In this document: positions 51,683-60,810 of the stretch, one piece after another
Position numbering within the stretch: position 1 is the first letter of the stretch
Layout: the number at the start of each line of letters is the position of its first letter
Notes under the pieces: model-generated
What the model was told of the DNA's origin: nothing
The model's input: the letters and a program-made list of their open reading frames with translations, nothing else
Database searches by the model: none
Made by a program: the position numbers and the translations under genes
Source of the DNA: Alicyclobacillus acidocaldarius subsp. acidocaldarius Tc-4-1
GTDB taxonomy: Bacteria; Bacillota; Bacilli; Alicyclobacillales; Alicyclobacillaceae
Assembly (NCBI RefSeq): GCF_000219875.1
Contig: NC_017167.1
Coordinates: forward strand, 724,765 to 788,764
Length of the DNA: 64,000 nt
Reading direction: 5' to 3'

Positions 51683-51803
51683 GGCGCGCCAGGCGTTGTG
51701 CTTGGAATCTATCGTTCAACACGGAGCGGTGTGCGACGGCACGCCGCTTCGCTTCGCTTTTCTAGTGGATATTTCCTATGGATTCTGATAAGATGAAGGA
51801 AGA

Positions 51804-51887
51804 GGTAGGGAGAGAACCGGTGCGCGGTTGGGCCCTACCGGTAGAGTGGAGTGGACATTGCGGGAAGCGCGGCCGTTTCAGCCGCGC
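51804..51887 (+). other. Structured intergenic region, possible small or leader RNA
   Basis: No convincing gene occupies 51683-52156. Within it, GGTAGGG/CCCTACC (51804-51810, 51833-51839) encloses a second stem AACCG/CGGTT (51815-51819, 51825-51829), and a perfect GCGCGGC/GCCGCGC hairpin follows (51867-51873, 51881-51887). A TGATAAGAT sequence at 51786-51794 could be a -10 region. No known RNA family was recognised and no terminator follows. Confidence 0.35.
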
Positions 51888-51933
51888 GCCATGGCTGGGT
51901 CAGAGATGAAAAGGTTTGGAGGTGGGAGTGGCG

Positions 51934-51962
51934 TTGCGAGAATTCGTCAACGGGATTACAAT
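51934..51962 (+). promoter_or_regulatory. Promoter of the GT4 glycosyltransferase unit
   Basis: TTGCGA (51934-51939) and TACAAT (51957-51962) are 17 bases apart, giving a start near 51969 and a leader of about 190 bases before the glycosyltransferase ATG. No conserved riboswitch core was recognised in that leader. Confidence 0.68.
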
Positions 51963-52156
51963 ATTAGCAGCCGACTTCAACGAGTGCTAACAGGGTGTTG
52001 CCTTCTCGCGCACCATGACGTTCCACCGCGGTGTGTCCGTCAACTGCTCTCCCCTGCGCTTCCTCGATGCATACTAGCCGCAGGTACTCGCGCACAGTCA
52101 TGTATTGGAAACCGTCGCGATTCGGAGCCAGACAGCACACAGGAGGTGGTGCGTGC

Positions 52157-53350
52157 ATGACGTTGGAAATCGGATATGTCAGCACTTATGTCCCCCGGAA
52201 ATGCGGACTTGCCACATACACTCACCATTTGCGCCAGAGCGTTCGCCGGGCGGCGGGACCGTCCGCGGCTGATCAGGTCATCGCCATGTTGGCCCCGGAT
52301 GAAGATGTGAAGAACTACAACCGGTCGTATTGGTTCCTTCGCCGGGATGAGCGCCGGGATTATGCGCGCATCGCGCGGCGAGTGAACGACAGCCGAATTG
52401 GCGTGGTCTCCCTGCAGCACGAATTTGGCATCTTTGGCGGCGAAGCAGGGTCGTACATCCTCGACTTCATCGACGCACTGGACAAACCGCTCGTGACGAC
52501 CTTTCACACCGTCTTTCAAAAGCCCATGTCGCCTTATCGCGAAGTGCAGAAGGAGATTGCCGAGCGAAGCGATCACATCGTCGTGATGAATCGCCAGGCC
52601 ATCGACTATCTTGTCGACGCCTTCGGCATCTCGCCGTCGAAAATCCACTATCTTCCGCACGGGACGCCGGTGCGATCCGTGACGCCAAGGGCCGAGTTGC
52701 GCAAGCAGTTCGGCTGGCAAGACCGTGCGGTCATCGTCACGTTTGGGCTGCTCGGTCCGAGCAAGGGCATTGAGTTCATGTTGGACGCGATGCCGGATAT
52801 CGTGCGCGAGGTCCCGAACGCGCTGTACGTGATCGCCGGGCAAACGCACCCGGAAATCGTCAAGCGCGAGGGCGAGGCGTATCGCGAGTCGCTCATGCGG
52901 CGGATTCACGACCTCGGCTTGGACCATCACGTCGTGATGCTCAACCGGTACATGTCGGAATCCGACATCGTGGACCTCATCACGGCGGCGGATCTCTACG
53001 TCACACCGTATCCGAATATGGAGCAGATCACGAGCGGGACGCTGGCCTACGCGGTCGGCATGGGGCAGGTCGTGCTGACGACGCCGTACGCGTACGCGCG
53101 CGACCTTCTGAAGGACGTGCCGGAACTGCTCGTGCCCTACGGGGACACGCGCGCGTGGGCGGATCGGGCTGTGGAAGTCCTGACCAACCGCGATGTGCGC
53201 GCGAAGTACGCCGAGCGGATTTCGGCGATTGGCGCAGACATGACGTGGCCGCGCGTGGGCGAGCGCCATTGGCAGTTGTTCCAGGACGTCGCCCTGCGGG
53301 CTCGCCATCGCGCGTCGGGGGTGAAGGGATTTGCGGTCATCGCACACTGA
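52157..53350 (+). CDS. GT4-family glycosyltransferase
   Basis: GT-B glycosyltransferase of 397 residues, probably transferring a hexose from a nucleotide sugar. N-terminal acceptor domain: IGYVSTYVPRKCGLATYTHHL, with VVSLQHEFGIFGGEAGSYIL and the THFTVF-like segment VTTFHTVFQKP. C-terminal donor domain: IVTFGLLGPSKGIEFMLDA, VIAGQTHPE and the DLYVTPYPNMEQITSGTLAYAVGMG stretch. ATG 52157 follows AGGAGGTGG. The downstream gene overlaps by 20 bases and encodes a glycosidase-like protein. Product and acceptor are unknown. Confidence 0.87.
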   Translation: MTLEIGYVSTYVPRKCGLATYTHHLRQSVRRAAGPSAADQVIAMLAPDEDVKNYNRSYWFLRRDERRDYARIARRVNDSRIGVVSLQHEFGIFGGEAGSYILDFIDALDKPLVTTFHTVFQKPMSPYREVQKEIAERSDHIVVMNRQAIDYLVDAFGISPSKIHYLPHGTPVRSVTPRAELRKQFGWQDRAVIVTFGLLGPSKGIEFMLDAMPDIVREVPNALYVIAGQTHPEIVKREGEAYRESLMRRIHDLGLDHHVVMLNRYMSESDIVDLITAADLYVTPYPNMEQITSGTLAYAVGMGQVVLTTPYAYARDLLKDVPELLVPYGDTRAWADRAVEVLTNRDVRAKYAERISAIGADMTWPRVGERHWQLFQDVALRARHRASGVKGFAVIAH

Positions 53351-54545
53351 TGGGCTGCCGGTTTCGCTGGATCACCTGCGCCGGATGACTGATGACACAG
53401 GGCTCATTGAGCACGCGATTGGCCGCATTCCTCGCCGTCAGGAAGGGTATTCCACCGACGACAACGCGCGTGCCTTCTGGCTCGCGTACGAGTGGCTCCA
53501 CTACGCCCGCGAGCGAGGCCTGGAGGCGGAGGCGGCCGATCTCGCGCGGCTCATCGACATCTATTTCGCGTTTTTGGCATGGGTCCAGAAGCCGGACGGC
53601 TGGTTTCACAACAACGTCTCGTACGATCGCCGCTTTGAGCTGGAAGTTCCGTCGGACGACTGCCAAGGGCGATCCGTGTACGCACTCGCAGTGGGCATGT
53701 GCGAAGAGCGCGATCCGGCCCGGCTGACGGCCTACGCGCAAGTGCTGCGCAGGGGATTCGAGGCGGCTTTCGGGCTCACGCACGCGCGCGGCGTCGCCCA
53801 CGTCGTGGCGGCCGCCGCGCGGCTGTTGCGCCATGCAGAGGGAGCCGATGCTCCCGAAGATGCGGTGCCCGAGTTCTGGGCCTTTGTCCGTCAGCGCCTG
53901 CCGGGCGTCGTAGAGCGCGGCGCGCGCGATCTCGTGTCGCGTTTCGAGGCACACGCGCGCAGCGACTGGCCCTGGTTCGAGGACCGCATGACGTACGACA
54001 ACGCGGTCATGCCCTGGGCGCTCTTCGAAGCCTATGCGCTCACCGGCGAGGCGAGATGGAAAGAAGTTGCAAAAGCTTCACTCGACGGGCTCCTCGCCCG
54101 CATGCGGGCGCCGGAGGGGTGGTTACGGCCCATTGGAAACCGCGGCTTCGCGGCGCCTGGCTTCACAGCCATCTGGGACCAGCAACCGCTGGAAATCGCT
54201 CAGCTCGCCATTGCGTGCGAATCGGCCTGGCGGGCGACGGGTGACGAGGCCTATCGGCGGCTTACGGCCGAGTGCCAGCGCTGGTTCTACGGTGAAAACG
54301 ACAAAGGGGTGCCCATGGCCGATCCGACCGACGGCAGTTGTTGCGACGGCCTGACGCCGCAGGGTCCCAACCTGAACCGCGGTGCAGAATCCACGTGGTC
54401 CTACCTGATCACCGAGATCCACGTCGAGCGGGCCTTTGCCCATGACCTTGAGGCCGCGCGGGCGCTTGGGGCATGGGTGGGCGTTCCGCGCCACACTCTT
54501 GCGTCCGCACGGTCGAGACGTGCGCTCGGCGGTTTTCACCGCTGA
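53331..54545 (+). CDS. Alpha/alpha-toroid glycosidase-like protein paired with the GT4
   Basis: 404 residues with repeated helical pairs, as in (alpha/alpha)6 glycosidases and glycosyltransferase-associated toroids. Conserved-looking segments are LDHLRRMTDDTGLIEHAIGRIPRRQEGYSTDDNARAF, PDGWFHNNVSYDRRFE, EDRMTYDNAVMPWALFEAY and IWDQQPLEIAQLAIACESAW. Acidic residues in these blocks could be catalytic, but the enzyme activity is unproven. TTG 53331 overlaps the preceding gene by 20 bases behind a GAAGGGA sequence, so the two are translationally coupled and probably act together. Confidence 0.7.
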   Translation: MRSSHTDGLPVSLDHLRRMTDDTGLIEHAIGRIPRRQEGYSTDDNARAFWLAYEWLHYARERGLEAEAADLARLIDIYFAFLAWVQKPDGWFHNNVSYDRRFELEVPSDDCQGRSVYALAVGMCEERDPARLTAYAQVLRRGFEAAFGLTHARGVAHVVAAAARLLRHAEGADAPEDAVPEFWAFVRQRLPGVVERGARDLVSRFEAHARSDWPWFEDRMTYDNAVMPWALFEAYALTGEARWKEVAKASLDGLLARMRAPEGWLRPIGNRGFAAPGFTAIWDQQPLEIAQLAIACESAWRATGDEAYRRLTAECQRWFYGENDKGVPMADPTDGSCCDGLTPQGPNLNRGAESTWSYLITEIHVERAFAHDLEAARALGAWVGVPRHTLASARSRRALGGFHR

Positions 54546-54552
54546 TATCACG

Positions 54553-54590
54553 CGCCGGCCAGCCTCACAGTGGGGCGAGGCCGGCGTTTC
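54553..54590 (+). terminator. Terminator after the GT4 / toroid unit
   Basis: CGCCGGCC (54553-54560) and GGCCGGCG (54579-54586) form an 8-base-pair stem followed by TTTCCGTTTTCC. The last codons of the convergent gene lie inside the loop. Confidence 0.65.
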
Positions 54591-55029
54591 CGTTTTCCTT
54601 CATTCGCTGATACCAGCCCAGAAAGGCGTTCTCGATGGCACTTCGCATCTTGGGCTCGGAAAACTCGCCGTGATAGAGTCGCTCTTCATCCCGCCAGTCG
54701 GCCCACAGGCCGTTTTCGCCCGGAGCCTGGGTCCAGAAGTCGTCCTTCGCCCGGATGTCGAACACCCCGTTCTTGTACTTCGCCATCACTTTGAAGCGAG
54801 GGCTGTAGAAGTGCGAGTTGAGAAAGGCCACCACGAGCTCGACGGACTCCGTAGTCACGACTTTCGCCTCCAAGGCTGAATCGCCTTCATGAATCGACTT
54901 GGCGATCTCGTTGAACAGCCGAACGGCCTCTTCTTTACACTCCGTGTCGCTCATGACGACGTGCGCGTTGACGTTCAGTTCGTCTCCGCGCTCGCGGATG
55001 CGCGTCATCTCTTGGTGAAACGCGTCCAT
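54565..55029 (-). CDS. Conserved-looking protein of unknown function, 154 residues
   Basis: Not recognised. Soluble; rich in charged residues, with a helical N-terminus (MDAFHQEMTRIRERGDELN), a central ECKEEAVRLFNEIAKSIHEGD, and a C-terminal strand-rich part (FKVMAKYKNGVFDIRAKDDFW; LYHGEFSEPKMRSAIENAFLGWYQRM). ATG 55029 follows AAAGGATG. It diverges from the epimerase gene and converges on the toroid gene. Confidence 0.65.
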   Translation of the reverse strand: MDAFHQEMTRIRERGDELNVNAHVVMSDTECKEEAVRLFNEIAKSIHEGDSALEAKVVTTESVELVVAFLNSHFYSPRFKVMAKYKNGVFDIRAKDDFWTQAPGENGLWADWRDEERLYHGEFSEPKMRSAIENAFLGWYQRMKENGNAGLAPL

Positions 55030-55184
55030 CCCATCGCATCCTTTCCGCACGCTCTTGAACACATCGTCTCCTTGATTTTGCGTTTCATGCGCACCCGCCC
55101 GTTCACACTTGGTGTACAATGAAGGCGTTGTCATGCGCTTCGCACCAAGGGTTGCACATCATCCAGGATGGGAGGCATGTCGCG

Positions 55185-56033
55185 ATGCGCGTCGTCATCA
55201 CCGGAGGAAGTGGCCTGTTGGGCCCGTGGGTCATTCGCGAGTTTTTGAGCGCGGGCTACGACGTGTTGAACGTCGACACGCGCCCGCCCGCTGAGGAACT
55301 GTGCCCCACTGTCCTCGCGGACCTCACGGATCTCGGAGACTGTTATCAGGTGCTTCAGGGCGCCGACGCTCTGGTCCATCTCGCCGCATTGCCTCGCGTC
55401 GGCATCCGCACGGACGCGGCCACCTTCGCGCTCAACACGGTGTCCACGTACAACGTGCTGGAGGCGGCGGGATCGCTCGGCATACGCAAGGCCGTCATCA
55501 CGTCGAGCGAATCTTCGTATGGACTCGTGTTCGCCAAACATCCGTTTGCGCCGAAGTACGTGCCTGTCGATGAGGATCACCCGCAACTGCCCCAGGACGC
55601 CTACGGCCTGTCGAAGGTGGTCAACGAGCTGACCGCGGAGACGCTCTATCGGCGCTACGGCATGCAGATTGTGTCGTTCCGGCTCGGCAACGTCATTGCG
55701 CCCCACATGTACAGAAACTTTCCTGACTTCATCAAAAAGCCAGAGGTGCGCAAGAATATCCTCTGGTCGTACATCGATGCGCGGGACGCCGCGGTGGCGT
55801 ACAGGCTGGCCGTCGAGAAGGACGGCCTAGGGTGCGTCAAACTGAATATCGCCGCGGATTGGACCAGCATGGATCTGACGAACGGTGAGCTTCTCGCGGC
55901 GTGCTACCCCGAGGTCACCGATATCCGCGTCGACCCGAACGGCTACGAGACGCTGCTCGCCAACCGGAAGGCCAAAGAGGTGCTCGGTTGGCAGCCGATT
56001 TACCACTGGCGAGACGAAGTCGCGAAGCTCTGA
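55185..56033 (+). CDS. NAD(P)-dependent epimerase/dehydratase
   Basis: Extended short-chain dehydrogenase of 282 residues, likely acting on a nucleotide sugar. It has the Rossmann motif TGGSGLLGPWVIREF, NVDTRPP as cofactor Asp region, LVHLAALPRVG, the Ser of the triad in ITSSESSYGL, and Tyr/Lys in DAYGLSKVVNE. The length is somewhat short, and the substrate is not evident. ATG 55185 follows GGGAGG. The alpha-galactosidase gene follows 88 bases later, so a link to galactose or mannose sugar metabolism is possible. Confidence 0.87.
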   Translation: MRVVITGGSGLLGPWVIREFLSAGYDVLNVDTRPPAEELCPTVLADLTDLGDCYQVLQGADALVHLAALPRVGIRTDAATFALNTVSTYNVLEAAGSLGIRKAVITSSESSYGLVFAKHPFAPKYVPVDEDHPQLPQDAYGLSKVVNELTAETLYRRYGMQIVSFRLGNVIAPHMYRNFPDFIKKPEVRKNILWSYIDARDAAVAYRLAVEKDGLGCVKLNIAADWTSMDLTNGELLAACYPEVTDIRVDPNGYETLLANRKAKEVLGWQPIYHWRDEVAKL

Positions 56034-56121
56034 GGCGTTGCGGCCTTCGCGCCCGCCGGGCACACCCCGAAGAGCGCGCCTACATGGCGAGCCTGTGGCG
56101 AATGGGAAGGGACGAACTTCG

Positions 56122-58326
56122 ATGCCCATCATCTTTCATTCGGATGAGCGCCTGTTTCACCTGCTGACGCCGAGATCGAGCTACGTGATTCGCGTCGGCG
56201 ACCAAGGCACATTGGAGCACGTCTACTGGGGCGCCAGGTTGGAAGACGCGTCGGATCTGGTCCGCATCGCGCGCGCCTGCCAGCGGCTTGACGCGCGGCC
56301 GGAGCACATGCGCGCCACCGACATCGGCTCGCTTCGCCTTGAGTATCCCTCGTTCGGGACGGGCGACCACCGCGATCCCGCCTACGAGGTCTTGCAGCCG
56401 TCCGGCAGCCACGCGTCCCAGCTCGTGTACGAGTCGCACCAGATCCGACCTGGCAAGCCGGCGCTTCCGGGCTTGCCCGCGTTTTACGTCGAATCCGATT
56501 TCGAAGCCGACACGCTCGAGATCTCGCTGGTCGATCCGGCCATCTCGCTGCGCGTGATCCTCTCCTACACCGTCTACCGCGACTTCGATCTTGTCTGCCG
56601 CCACGCGCGTTTCGAGAACGCGGGGACTGAACCGCTCGTCCTGCGCCGGGCACTCTCCGCATCTGTCGATCTCGACCTGCGGCAGGCGGACTTTGTCCAA
56701 CTGTCCGGCGCCTGGATCCGCGAGCGGTTTATCGAGCGGACGTCGCTTTCGCCTGGGCGGCATGAGATTATGAGCCGCTCCGGCGCGAGCGGCCACAAGC
56801 ACAACCCGTTCTTCGCCCTCGCGGCGCCGCATACGACGGAGGACTGCGGCGAGGTGCGCGCGTTCGCCCTCGTCTACAGCGGCAACTTCATCGGCGCCTG
56901 CGAAATGGAGCCCATGCGGCAAAACGTGCGCGCGCAGATCGGCATCCATCCCGCCGACTTCGCCTGGCGCCTCGAACCCGGCGAGCGGTTTGTCACGCCC
57001 GAGGCCGTGCTCGTGTACTCGGATGAGGGATGGGGTGGCATGTCGCGCACGTTCCACCGCGCCATTCGAATGAGGCTGTGCCGAGGCACTTATCGCGATG
57101 CCGTCCGCCCCGTGCTCATCAACAACTGGGAAGCGACGTATTTCCAGTTCGACGAGGACGATCTCGTCGAGATCGCCGAGCAGGCGCGCGATCTCGGCGT
57201 GGAGCTGTTCGTCCTCGACGACGGCTGGTTCGGCCAGCGCGACGACGATACCACGTCGCTCGGCGATTGGTGGCCGCACCCCCGCAAACTCCCGCACGGG
57301 CTGCGCCATCTCGCCGATCGCATCCACGCGCTCGGACTCCAGTTCGGCATCTGGATGGAGCCGGAGATGGTGTCGCCGAAGAGCGAGCTGTATCGCGAGC
57401 ATCCGGATTGGTGCCTGCACGTGGCGGATCGGCCGAGGTCGGAGCGAAGGCATCAGCTGATGCTCGATCTCACGCGCGAGGATGTGCGCGCCTTCGTGGT
57501 GGACGCGGTGTCGCGCGTGATCGAAGAAGGGGCTGTCGATTACATCAAATGGGACATGAATCGGCCGATGACCGAGGTCGGATCGGCCGCGCTCCCGCCG
57601 GAGCGCCAGCGCGAGGTCGCGCACCGCTACGTGCTCGGGCTGTACGAGATCCTGGAGACGCTCACCAGCCGGTTTCCGCACGTGCTGTTTGAGAATTGTG
57701 CCTCCGGCGGGGGCAGATTCGATCTCGGCATGCTCCACTACATGCCGCAGACGTGGACGAGCGACAACACGGACGCCGTCTCGCGGCTGAAGATTCAGCA
57801 CGGCACGAGCCTCGTCTATCCGCCGGTGGCGATGGGCGCGCACGTGTCGGCCGTGCCCAACCACCAGATGGGGCGCGTGACGCCGTTCGCCCTTCGCGCC
57901 GGCGTCGCGATGTGCGGCAACTTCGGCTTCGAGCTCGATCCGCGGCGCCTTTCGGACGCGGAGCGGCGCGAGGCGCGTCAAGCGGTGGAGCGGTACAAAG
58001 CGCTTCGCCAGCTCGTGCAGTTTGGGGACTTCTATCGGCTGCTGTCGCCGTTTGACGGGCCCGAGGCGGCCTGGATGTTCGCCGCCGAGGACGGTAGTGA
58101 GGCGCTCGTCGCCTATTTTTGCACGTACCCGGATCCCATGGATCCGCCGGCGCGCCTCGCCCTGCGCGGCCTGCGGCCCGAGGCGCGCTACGTCTGCGAG
58201 GCGCTCGGCGAGAGCTTTCGCGGCGACGCGCTCATGCGCCACGGCCTCATCATTCCGCGCCACATGGGCGACGGGCAGGCCGTGCTGATTCATCTCAAGC
58301 AAATCGGGGAAGGTGATGGCCCGTGA
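56122..58326 (+). CDS. Alpha-galactosidase, GH36
   Basis: Removes alpha-1,6-galactose from galactomannan, raffinose-type sugars and melibiose. 734 residues, the usual GH36 size: an N-terminal beta-supersandwich (to about 330), a catalytic barrel with VLDDGWFGQRDDD, FGIWMEPEMVSP, the nucleophile Asp in YIKWDMNRPM, ENCASGGGRFDLGML and the acid/base Asp in TWTSDNTDAV, and a C-terminal beta domain. No signal peptide, so it acts on imported oligosaccharides. ATG 56122 follows GGGAAGGGA. It overlaps the next gene by 4 bases, the head of a three-gene operon. Confidence 0.95.
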   Translation: MPIIFHSDERLFHLLTPRSSYVIRVGDQGTLEHVYWGARLEDASDLVRIARACQRLDARPEHMRATDIGSLRLEYPSFGTGDHRDPAYEVLQPSGSHASQLVYESHQIRPGKPALPGLPAFYVESDFEADTLEISLVDPAISLRVILSYTVYRDFDLVCRHARFENAGTEPLVLRRALSASVDLDLRQADFVQLSGAWIRERFIERTSLSPGRHEIMSRSGASGHKHNPFFALAAPHTTEDCGEVRAFALVYSGNFIGACEMEPMRQNVRAQIGIHPADFAWRLEPGERFVTPEAVLVYSDEGWGGMSRTFHRAIRMRLCRGTYRDAVRPVLINNWEATYFQFDEDDLVEIAEQARDLGVELFVLDDGWFGQRDDDTTSLGDWWPHPRKLPHGLRHLADRIHALGLQFGIWMEPEMVSPKSELYREHPDWCLHVADRPRSERRHQLMLDLTREDVRAFVVDAVSRVIEEGAVDYIKWDMNRPMTEVGSAALPPERQREVAHRYVLGLYEILETLTSRFPHVLFENCASGGGRFDLGMLHYMPQTWTSDNTDAVSRLKIQHGTSLVYPPVAMGAHVSAVPNHQMGRVTPFALRAGVAMCGNFGFELDPRRLSDAERREARQAVERYKALRQLVQFGDFYRLLSPFDGPEAAWMFAAEDGSEALVAYFCTYPDPMDPPARLALRGLRPEARYVCEALGESFRGDALMRHGLIIPRHMGDGQAVLIHLKQIGEGDGP

Positions 58327-59447
58327 TTCGAATTGGTGTGATGGGCTGTGGCGTGATCAGCGAGGTGTACCTGAAGAACCTTCGATCATTCGGCATTCCC
58401 GTGGCCGCGGTGGCGGATCTCGACGCGGACCGGGCCGCGGCGCGCGCCGAGCAGTTTCAGGTTCCGGCGCTCACGCCCGACGAACTCCTCGCGCATCCCG
58501 ACGTGGATCTCGTCCTCAATCTCACCGTGCCGAAGGCGCACGCCGACATTGCGCGCCAGGCGCTGGAGGCGGGCAAACACGTGCACACAGAGAAACCGCT
58601 CGCGCTTCAAGCGGACGATGCGAAAGCGCTCGTCCATCTCGCCCGCTCTCGCGGGCTTCGCATCGGGGCCGCGCCGGACACCTTCCTCGGCAGTCACCTC
58701 CAGACGGCGCGCAAGCTCCTGGACGACGGCTGGATTGGCGAGCCCATCGGCGCGACGGCGTTCATGATGAGCCATGGGCCGGAGCGCTGGCATCCGAATC
58801 CGGACTTCTTTTACCAGGCCGGGGGTGGCCCCATGTTCGACATGGGCCCCTACTATCTGACGGCGCTCGTTCACCTGATGGGCCCCGTGCGACGCGTCGC
58901 GGGCACGGCGCAGACCACGTTTTCGACGCGCGTGATCGGCTCACCAAATCGATTCGGTGAGCGCATCCCCGTGGAGATCCCGACGCACGTGCAGGCCCTG
59001 CTCGAGTTCGAGCGCGGGGCCACGGGCGTGCTCGTCACCACGTTCGACGTGTGGCACTCCGAACTGCCGCGCATCGAGATCTACGGCACCGAGGGGACTC
59101 TTGCTGTGCCGGATCCCAACAACTTTGACGGCACGGTGCGCGTGCGCCGCCGCGGTGCGGACGCGTGGTCGCCTGCGCCCGCGCTCTTTGGCTTTTCGGA
59201 GAACCGCCGAGGCCTCGCGGTGGCCGACATGGCGCTCGCCATCCGCGACGGCCGTCCGCACCGCGCGTCGGGCGATCTCGCCATGCACGTCGTCGAGATC
59301 ATGGAGGCCATCCACATCTCGGCGCGCGAGGCGCGGCATGTCGACATTGTCTCGCGCACCGCAAGGCCCGAGCCCTGGCCCATCGGCTACGACGAGGCCG
59401 CGCTGGCGCTCGACCTGCGGGGCGAGAGGCAGCGGGATCCGTCATGA
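58323..59447 (+). CDS. Gfo/Idh/MocA family oxidoreductase
   Basis: NAD(P)-dependent sugar or sugar-derivative dehydrogenase of 374 residues. The N-terminal Rossmann domain begins IGVMGCGVISEVYLKNL, and HTEKPLALQADDA carries the family EKP motif with the catalytic Lys. The C-terminal part shows the GGGPMFDMGPYYLTALVHLMG segment with conserved Asp and Tyr/His region. Start GTG 58323 overlaps the alpha-galactosidase stop, and its own stop overlaps the kinase start, so all three are coupled. The substrate is probably a product of the same pathway. Confidence 0.9.
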   Translation: MIRIGVMGCGVISEVYLKNLRSFGIPVAAVADLDADRAAARAEQFQVPALTPDELLAHPDVDLVLNLTVPKAHADIARQALEAGKHVHTEKPLALQADDAKALVHLARSRGLRIGAAPDTFLGSHLQTARKLLDDGWIGEPIGATAFMMSHGPERWHPNPDFFYQAGGGPMFDMGPYYLTALVHLMGPVRRVAGTAQTTFSTRVIGSPNRFGERIPVEIPTHVQALLEFERGATGVLVTTFDVWHSELPRIEIYGTEGTLAVPDPNNFDGTVRVRRRGADAWSPAPALFGFSENRRGLAVADMALAIRDGRPHRASGDLAMHVVEIMEAIHISAREARHVDIVSRTARPEPWPIGYDEAALALDLRGERQRDPS

Positions 59448-60766
59448 AGGCGCTCGGCGTCGATCTCGGCACGACCTCCATCGCCGCGGTGGTGTACGAC
59501 ACCGCGGCGAGTCGCGTCGTGTGGTGTGAGTCCCATCCGCACGGTGCCCAACTGCCGACGGACGATCCGCTCGCGTCGATGCAGGACGCCGAGCGCATGC
59601 TGGCCCTCGCCGAGCGCATGGTGGAGAAGGGGTTATCGGAGCATCCGGACGTGGCCGCCATCGGCGTCACCGGGCAGATGCACGGCGTGGTGTATCTGGA
59701 CGCGCATGTTGCGCCGGTGAGTCCGCTCTTCACATGGCAGGACCGGCGTGCGGGCCAAGAGGCGTCGCGAGGCGAGACGTTTGCCGAGTGGTTGTCTCGG
59801 CTGACGAGATGCCAGGTGCACACTGGCTACGGGCTTGCGACGCACGCCTATCTCGCGCATCACGGCCTCGTGCCCCAAGGCGCGCTGTGGATCGCCACGC
59901 TGCCGGACGCGTTTGCGGCCCGCCTCGCCGGCCTGTCGCGGCCGCGGGCACACGCGTCGCTGGCGCACAGCATGGGCGGGTTTGATTTGGAGCAGGAGAC
60001 GTTTGCCGCGGAGGGCTTGCAGGCGGCCGGAATGGACCTCTCGTTCCTGCCCGAGCTGGCGCTGGATCTTCACATCCTGGGCGAGCACCGCGGTATTCCC
60101 GTGGCAGTGGCGCTCGGCGATCACCAGGCGAGTTTCCTCGGCGCGGTGGGCGTGGAAGAGGGTGGCGTGCTGGTGAACATCGGCACGGGCGCGCAGGTGT
60201 CGGTCTGCGTGCGGGGAAGGCCCGAGCTGCCGCCTGGCGCGGAACTGCGGCCGTTTCTGGGGGAGCTCTGCCTCGCGGTCGCCGCGACGCTCGCGGGCGG
60301 AGCGGCGTACGCCCTGGTGGCCGCGTTTTTCGATCGCGTCGTCCGCTTGCACGGGCTCGTGCCGACGCGTTCCACCTACGACGTCCTGGACGAGGCCATT
60401 GCGGCCTGGCGCCAATCTGGCGGGCCGTTTCCGCGCGTGCGCCCGACGTTCTTCGGGTCGAGACTGAGCGACGAGGACGGCGCCCGGGTCGAGCGATGGA
60501 CCGCGGCGGCCATGGTGCCCGAGGCGTTCGCCTGGGGCGTAATCTCAGGTGTGGCGGAGGAACTGTACGAGGGATTTTGCCGCCTGCCGCCGTCCGGGCC
60601 GGACGGCCCTCGCGCCCTCGCAGGCGCGGGAAACGCGCTGCGCGTGAACCGGCACCTGCGAGACGCGGTGGAGGCGGTCTTCGGGTCTCCCTTGCGGCTC
60701 GCGCCTCATCCGGAGGAGGCCGCGCAGGGCGCCGCGCGCTGGGCGGCCATGGCCGTCACCGCGTGA
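59444..60766 (+). CDS. FGGY-family carbohydrate kinase
   Basis: ATP-dependent sugar or polyol kinase of 440 residues. It starts with the phosphate-1 motif VDLGTTSIAAVVYD; other features are AIGVTGQMHGVVYLD, FTWQDRRAG, the adenosine/catalytic-region GDHQASFLGAVG and LVNIGTGAQVSV, and the C-terminal LAGAGNALRVNRHLRDAVEAVFG. It is closest in layout to sedoheptulokinase/xylulokinase-like members, but the sugar is not predictable. ATG 59444 overlaps the preceding stop (ATGA). Last gene of the alpha-galactosidase operon. Confidence 0.87.
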   Translation: MKALGVDLGTTSIAAVVYDTAASRVVWCESHPHGAQLPTDDPLASMQDAERMLALAERMVEKGLSEHPDVAAIGVTGQMHGVVYLDAHVAPVSPLFTWQDRRAGQEASRGETFAEWLSRLTRCQVHTGYGLATHAYLAHHGLVPQGALWIATLPDAFAARLAGLSRPRAHASLAHSMGGFDLEQETFAAEGLQAAGMDLSFLPELALDLHILGEHRGIPVAVALGDHQASFLGAVGVEEGGVLVNIGTGAQVSVCVRGRPELPPGAELRPFLGELCLAVAATLAGGAAYALVAAFFDRVVRLHGLVPTRSTYDVLDEAIAAWRQSGGPFPRVRPTFFGSRLSDEDGARVERWTAAAMVPEAFAWGVISGVAEELYEGFCRLPPSGPDGPRALAGAGNALRVNRHLRDAVEAVFGSPLRLAPHPEEAAQGAARWAAMAVTA

Positions 60767-60810
60767 CGCGTAGCCTGTCGACCGGATGGCGCGGACGAAC
60801 CGCGTGCCCG

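Noticed and set aside
51918-51955. Resemblance to a T-box antiterminator (GGTGG near a TCGTC)
   Set aside because: The conserved T-box bulge sequence is not matched, there is no terminator, and the downstream gene is not an aminoacyl-tRNA synthetase or amino-acid gene.
51828-52185. Short overlapping frames on both strands before the GT4 gene
   Set aside because: Neither has a good ribosome-binding site or family resemblance, and a promoter and hairpins occupy the same stretch. I treat it as noncoding.
56080-58302. A 740-codon minus-strand open frame opposite the GH36 alpha-galactosidase
   Set aside because: Shadow of a G+C-rich gene; the plus strand contains the KWDMNR and SDNTD active-site motifs.
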